A stretch of 7,878 bases of DNA, from NCBI GenBank assembly GCA_964631745.1, contig CAZVWV010000156.1:1-7878 (forward strand). The letters are read 5' to 3'. A program made the position numbers and the translations under genes. Below, one piece after another: positions 6,705-7,878 of the stretch. The notes beneath the pieces are model-generated. The model was given only the letters and a program-made list of their open reading frames with translations. It was not told the origin of the DNA and did not search any database. Each line of letters opens with the position of its first letter. Positions within the stretch are counted from its first letter, which is position 1. The stretch is from CAZVWV01 sp964631745 (GTDB taxonomy: Bacteria > Bdellovibrionota_C > UBA2361 > JBGSMV01).

Positions 6705-7592
6705 TTAAAGCCCTTGCCTGTGAGCGTTAATACACTTAATTGCACGCGCTAGCGAATGGTACCGCCAAAATCTGCTCTTTCGTAGGCATTTGCTGACAAA
6801 ACTCTGATACCACTCCGGGATATCGGAGCGAAGCAAGCTGATCTTTGGAGCGGGCTTGTAAAGGTGCATTTTAATTAGCTCTTCTAGGTCTCTAGATTGA
6901 AAAAGTGGCACGCCCGTTGCCATTTCGTATGCCAACAGGCCAAGATTGTAAATCATGCTTCGCTCGTCGTCGAATTCTCCGCCGAGCGTATTCGGAGAAT
7001 GGTAATAAACCGTGGGTCTATCCATGACAGTGCAGACCGCGCTGACCGTTAACAGATTTTGATCTTCCGCCCGGTGATAGATTTTTGCACCGGCCTCCGT
7101 GATGAAGATGCTCTTCGGATTTAGCGGTGTGAGAATAATGCCAAGAGAATATGCAAACTTTGCAGCCTCAAATAACTCAAGTGTGGTCGATACGAGCTCG
7201 GGGAACTTTAGGCCACCCGTTCCCTCGCCAAGTAATGTATCTAAGCGCTGACCCTCGACATACTCCATCGTGAAATAATGCTGATGATCATCTTGATCGG
7301 AGGTATCAATAATTTGAACGAAGCCTGGATGCGTCAGTTGCTTGGCCCTTCTCATTGTATCTCTAAATAGGTTGTAAGAGCGTGGGTTGTAGGTAAGCCC
7401 TGTGCTTAGAAGTTTGAGAGCCATGTGTTTGTCGCCAGCCTGGGTGTCGGCTACCAGCCAAACGGCACTTCGATTGCCGGAATTAATCAAGCTGAGCTTT
7501 CGGTAACGGCCGGCGATAAGTGGCTCCTTAGAGTGCTGCGCGCCAGAACCTGATACTTCCTTGTTTTCTTCAGTTGAGTTGTTAATTTCCAA
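6705..7592 (-). CDS. Protein pseudokinase, upstream member of the tandem pair, TTG start
   Basis: A 295-residue cytoplasmic kinase-fold protein, first gene of the operon. It aligns with the neighbouring pseudokinase throughout, including AGRYRK, VWLVAD, ALKLL (Lys60), YFTMEYVEGQRLDTLLGE and a near-identical C-terminal end (DIPEWYQSFV, KCLRKSRFWRYHSL). The active site is lost: glycine loop NSGNRSAV; catalytic loop LTPLNPKS with Pro156 for the catalytic Asp and Asn158 for Lys; RAE (174-176) for DFG. The alpha-C Glu is also replaced (Thr79), so it is more degraded than its partner. The start is TTG 7592, five bases after AGGAGAA, and it aligns with the partner's ATG. An in-frame ATG at 7622 would start inside the leader without a site. 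The stop is 25 bases before the next start. A decoy, scaffold or allosteric partner of the CHASE2 kinase is inferred. Confidence 0.83.
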   Translation of the reverse strand: MEINNSTEENKEVSGSGAQHSKEPLIAGRYRKLSLINSGNRSAVWLVADTQAGDKHMALKLLSTGLTYNPRSYNLFRDTMRRAKQLTHPGFVQIIDTSDQDDHQHYFTMEYVEGQRLDTLLGEGTGGLKFPELVSTTLELFEAAKFAYSLGIILTPLNPKSIFITEAGAKIYHRAEDQNLLTVSAVCTVMDRPTVYYHSPNTLGGEFDDERSMIYNLGLLAYEMATGVPLFQSRDLEELIKMHLYKPAPKISLLRSDIPEWYQSFVSKCLRKSRFWRYHSLARAIKCINAHRQGL

Positions 7593-7597
7593 ACTGA

Positions 7598-7604
7598 TTC
7601 TCCT
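7598..7604 (-). promoter_or_regulatory. Ribosome binding site supporting a TTG start
   Basis: AGGAGAA on the minus strand lies five bases before TTG 7592. Its position matches the site before the ATG of the duplicated downstream gene, which makes the TTG the homologous start. Confidence 0.65.
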
Positions 7605-7730
7605 GATAAAAAGACCGCACAAAAACTAAAACGCCTTGCGGCTATTTTGAGGAATTTGCTCATTGGCAAAATCTAACTTACCGTATCTTATCGGCTGGTT
7701 ATTGGATTTGTATGAGGGGCTGGATGAGCG

Positions 7731-7742
7731 GCTACGCGTAGC
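7731..7742. repeat. 12-bp perfect palindrome upstream of the kinase operon
   Basis: GCTACGCGTAGC is self-complementary. It lies about 140 bases upstream of the first pseudokinase start. It could be a regulator-binding site, but one 12-base palindrome can also occur by chance. Confidence 0.4.
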
Positions 7743-7858
7743 TCTGGGCCTATGAGCGTATTGTAGGTAGCTGGGATAACTACTTGAAATCACGGCGCAA
7801 TTGAGCTTGCCTGCGATGGTATGCATTGCTGTCCGGTAGAACATTGCAATTTGGGTCT

Positions 7859-7878
7859 TTAACCACGGAGGTCACGGC
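7859..7878. repeat. Possible start of a CACGGAGG-type intergenic repeat
   Basis: The last bases read TTAACCACGGAGGTCACGGC, with CACGG at 7864-7868 and again at 7873-7877. Degenerate short-period repeats beginning this way are familiar from intergenic DNA of many environmental bacteria. Only the first one or two periods are visible before the window ends. Confidence 0.4.

Larger units (their letters stand above)
5791..7604 (-). repeat. Diverged tandem gene duplication (about 0.9 kb unit)
   Basis: Two consecutive units, about 5791-6692 and 6701-7604, each run from an AGGAGAA ribosome site through a pseudokinase gene to an almost identical end: GGAATTAAAGCCCTTG occurs at 5791-5806 and again at 6701-6716. 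Similarity is visible at the DNA level over much of the length, with clear divergence at N-terminal and central positions. This marks an old tandem duplication retained as two open genes. Confidence 0.8.
7623..7878 (-). promoter_or_regulatory. Upstream region of the kinase operon
   Basis: I see no convincing gene here. A 72-codon minus-strand open frame (7626-7844) has low-complexity Ser/Arg/Tyr composition and no family resemblance. The operon promoter should lie here, but no -35/-10 pair is clear enough to call. The stretch contains the palindrome at 7731-7742 and, at the right edge, a repeat-like motif. Confidence 0.4.

Noticed and set aside
7626..7844. 72-codon minus-strand open frame upstream of the pseudokinases
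   Set aside because: Low-complexity composition, no clear ribosome site and no recognisable motif.
1..7878. CRISPR array, tRNA, rRNA, transposase or replication origin
   Set aside because: No regularly spaced repeats, cloverleaf, ribosomal motifs, transposase motifs or iteron clusters were seen on either strand by eye.

Overview
The window looks like draft or metagenome-derived sequence from a Gram-negative bacterium with secreted proteases, Hanks-type kinases and type IVb pilins. A lineage among the former Deltaproteobacteria (Myxococcota, Bdellovibrionota or SAR324-like) would fit, but nothing here settles the phylum. Base composition is intermediate by eye. There are clear Shine-Dalgarno sites and at least one TTG start. 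A run of ten N (3701-3710) marks a scaffold gap.

Layout, left to right. Positions 1-102 are a near-identical second copy (100 of 102 bases) of the start of the kinase domain found at 5584-5685, broken off abruptly. Next comes a GC-rich island (about 137-330) bracketed by two imperfect 33-base copies of a palindromic repeat (104-136 and 435-467). An AT-richer leader (about 490-760) holds a perfect 8-bp palindrome at its left edge and an operator-like inverted repeat at 647-663. It precedes a secreted M4 (thermolysin-family) metalloprotease (771-3017, plus strand). A Flp-type (type IVb) pilin lies convergent to it (3294-3040, minus strand).

The right half is one minus-strand operon, transcribed from about 7.6 kb down to 3.5 kb. 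It has two tandemly duplicated, catalytically dead protein kinase homologues (7592-6705 and 6679-5795), then an apparently active Ser/Thr kinase fused to a membrane-anchored CHASE2 sensor domain (5776-3521). Intergenic gaps are under 30 bases and each gene has its own ribosome site. The simplest reading is a signalling module: a membrane receptor kinase senses something outside the cytoplasm, and two soluble pseudokinases modulate, scaffold or receive its signal. This is inference from gene order and active-site loss.

The CHASE2 kinase is not intact in this assembly. Just beside the N gap, about 156 bases (3711-3866) encode, in a different minus-strand frame, a piece of the ATP-dependent RNA helicase HrpA with a GC-rich codon bias. 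This replaces part of the kinase's C-terminal membrane region. It is most likely an assembly chimera or contaminant read, so the continuous open frame through it is accidental. The kinase fragment at 1-102 may be a related artefact or a true gene duplication.
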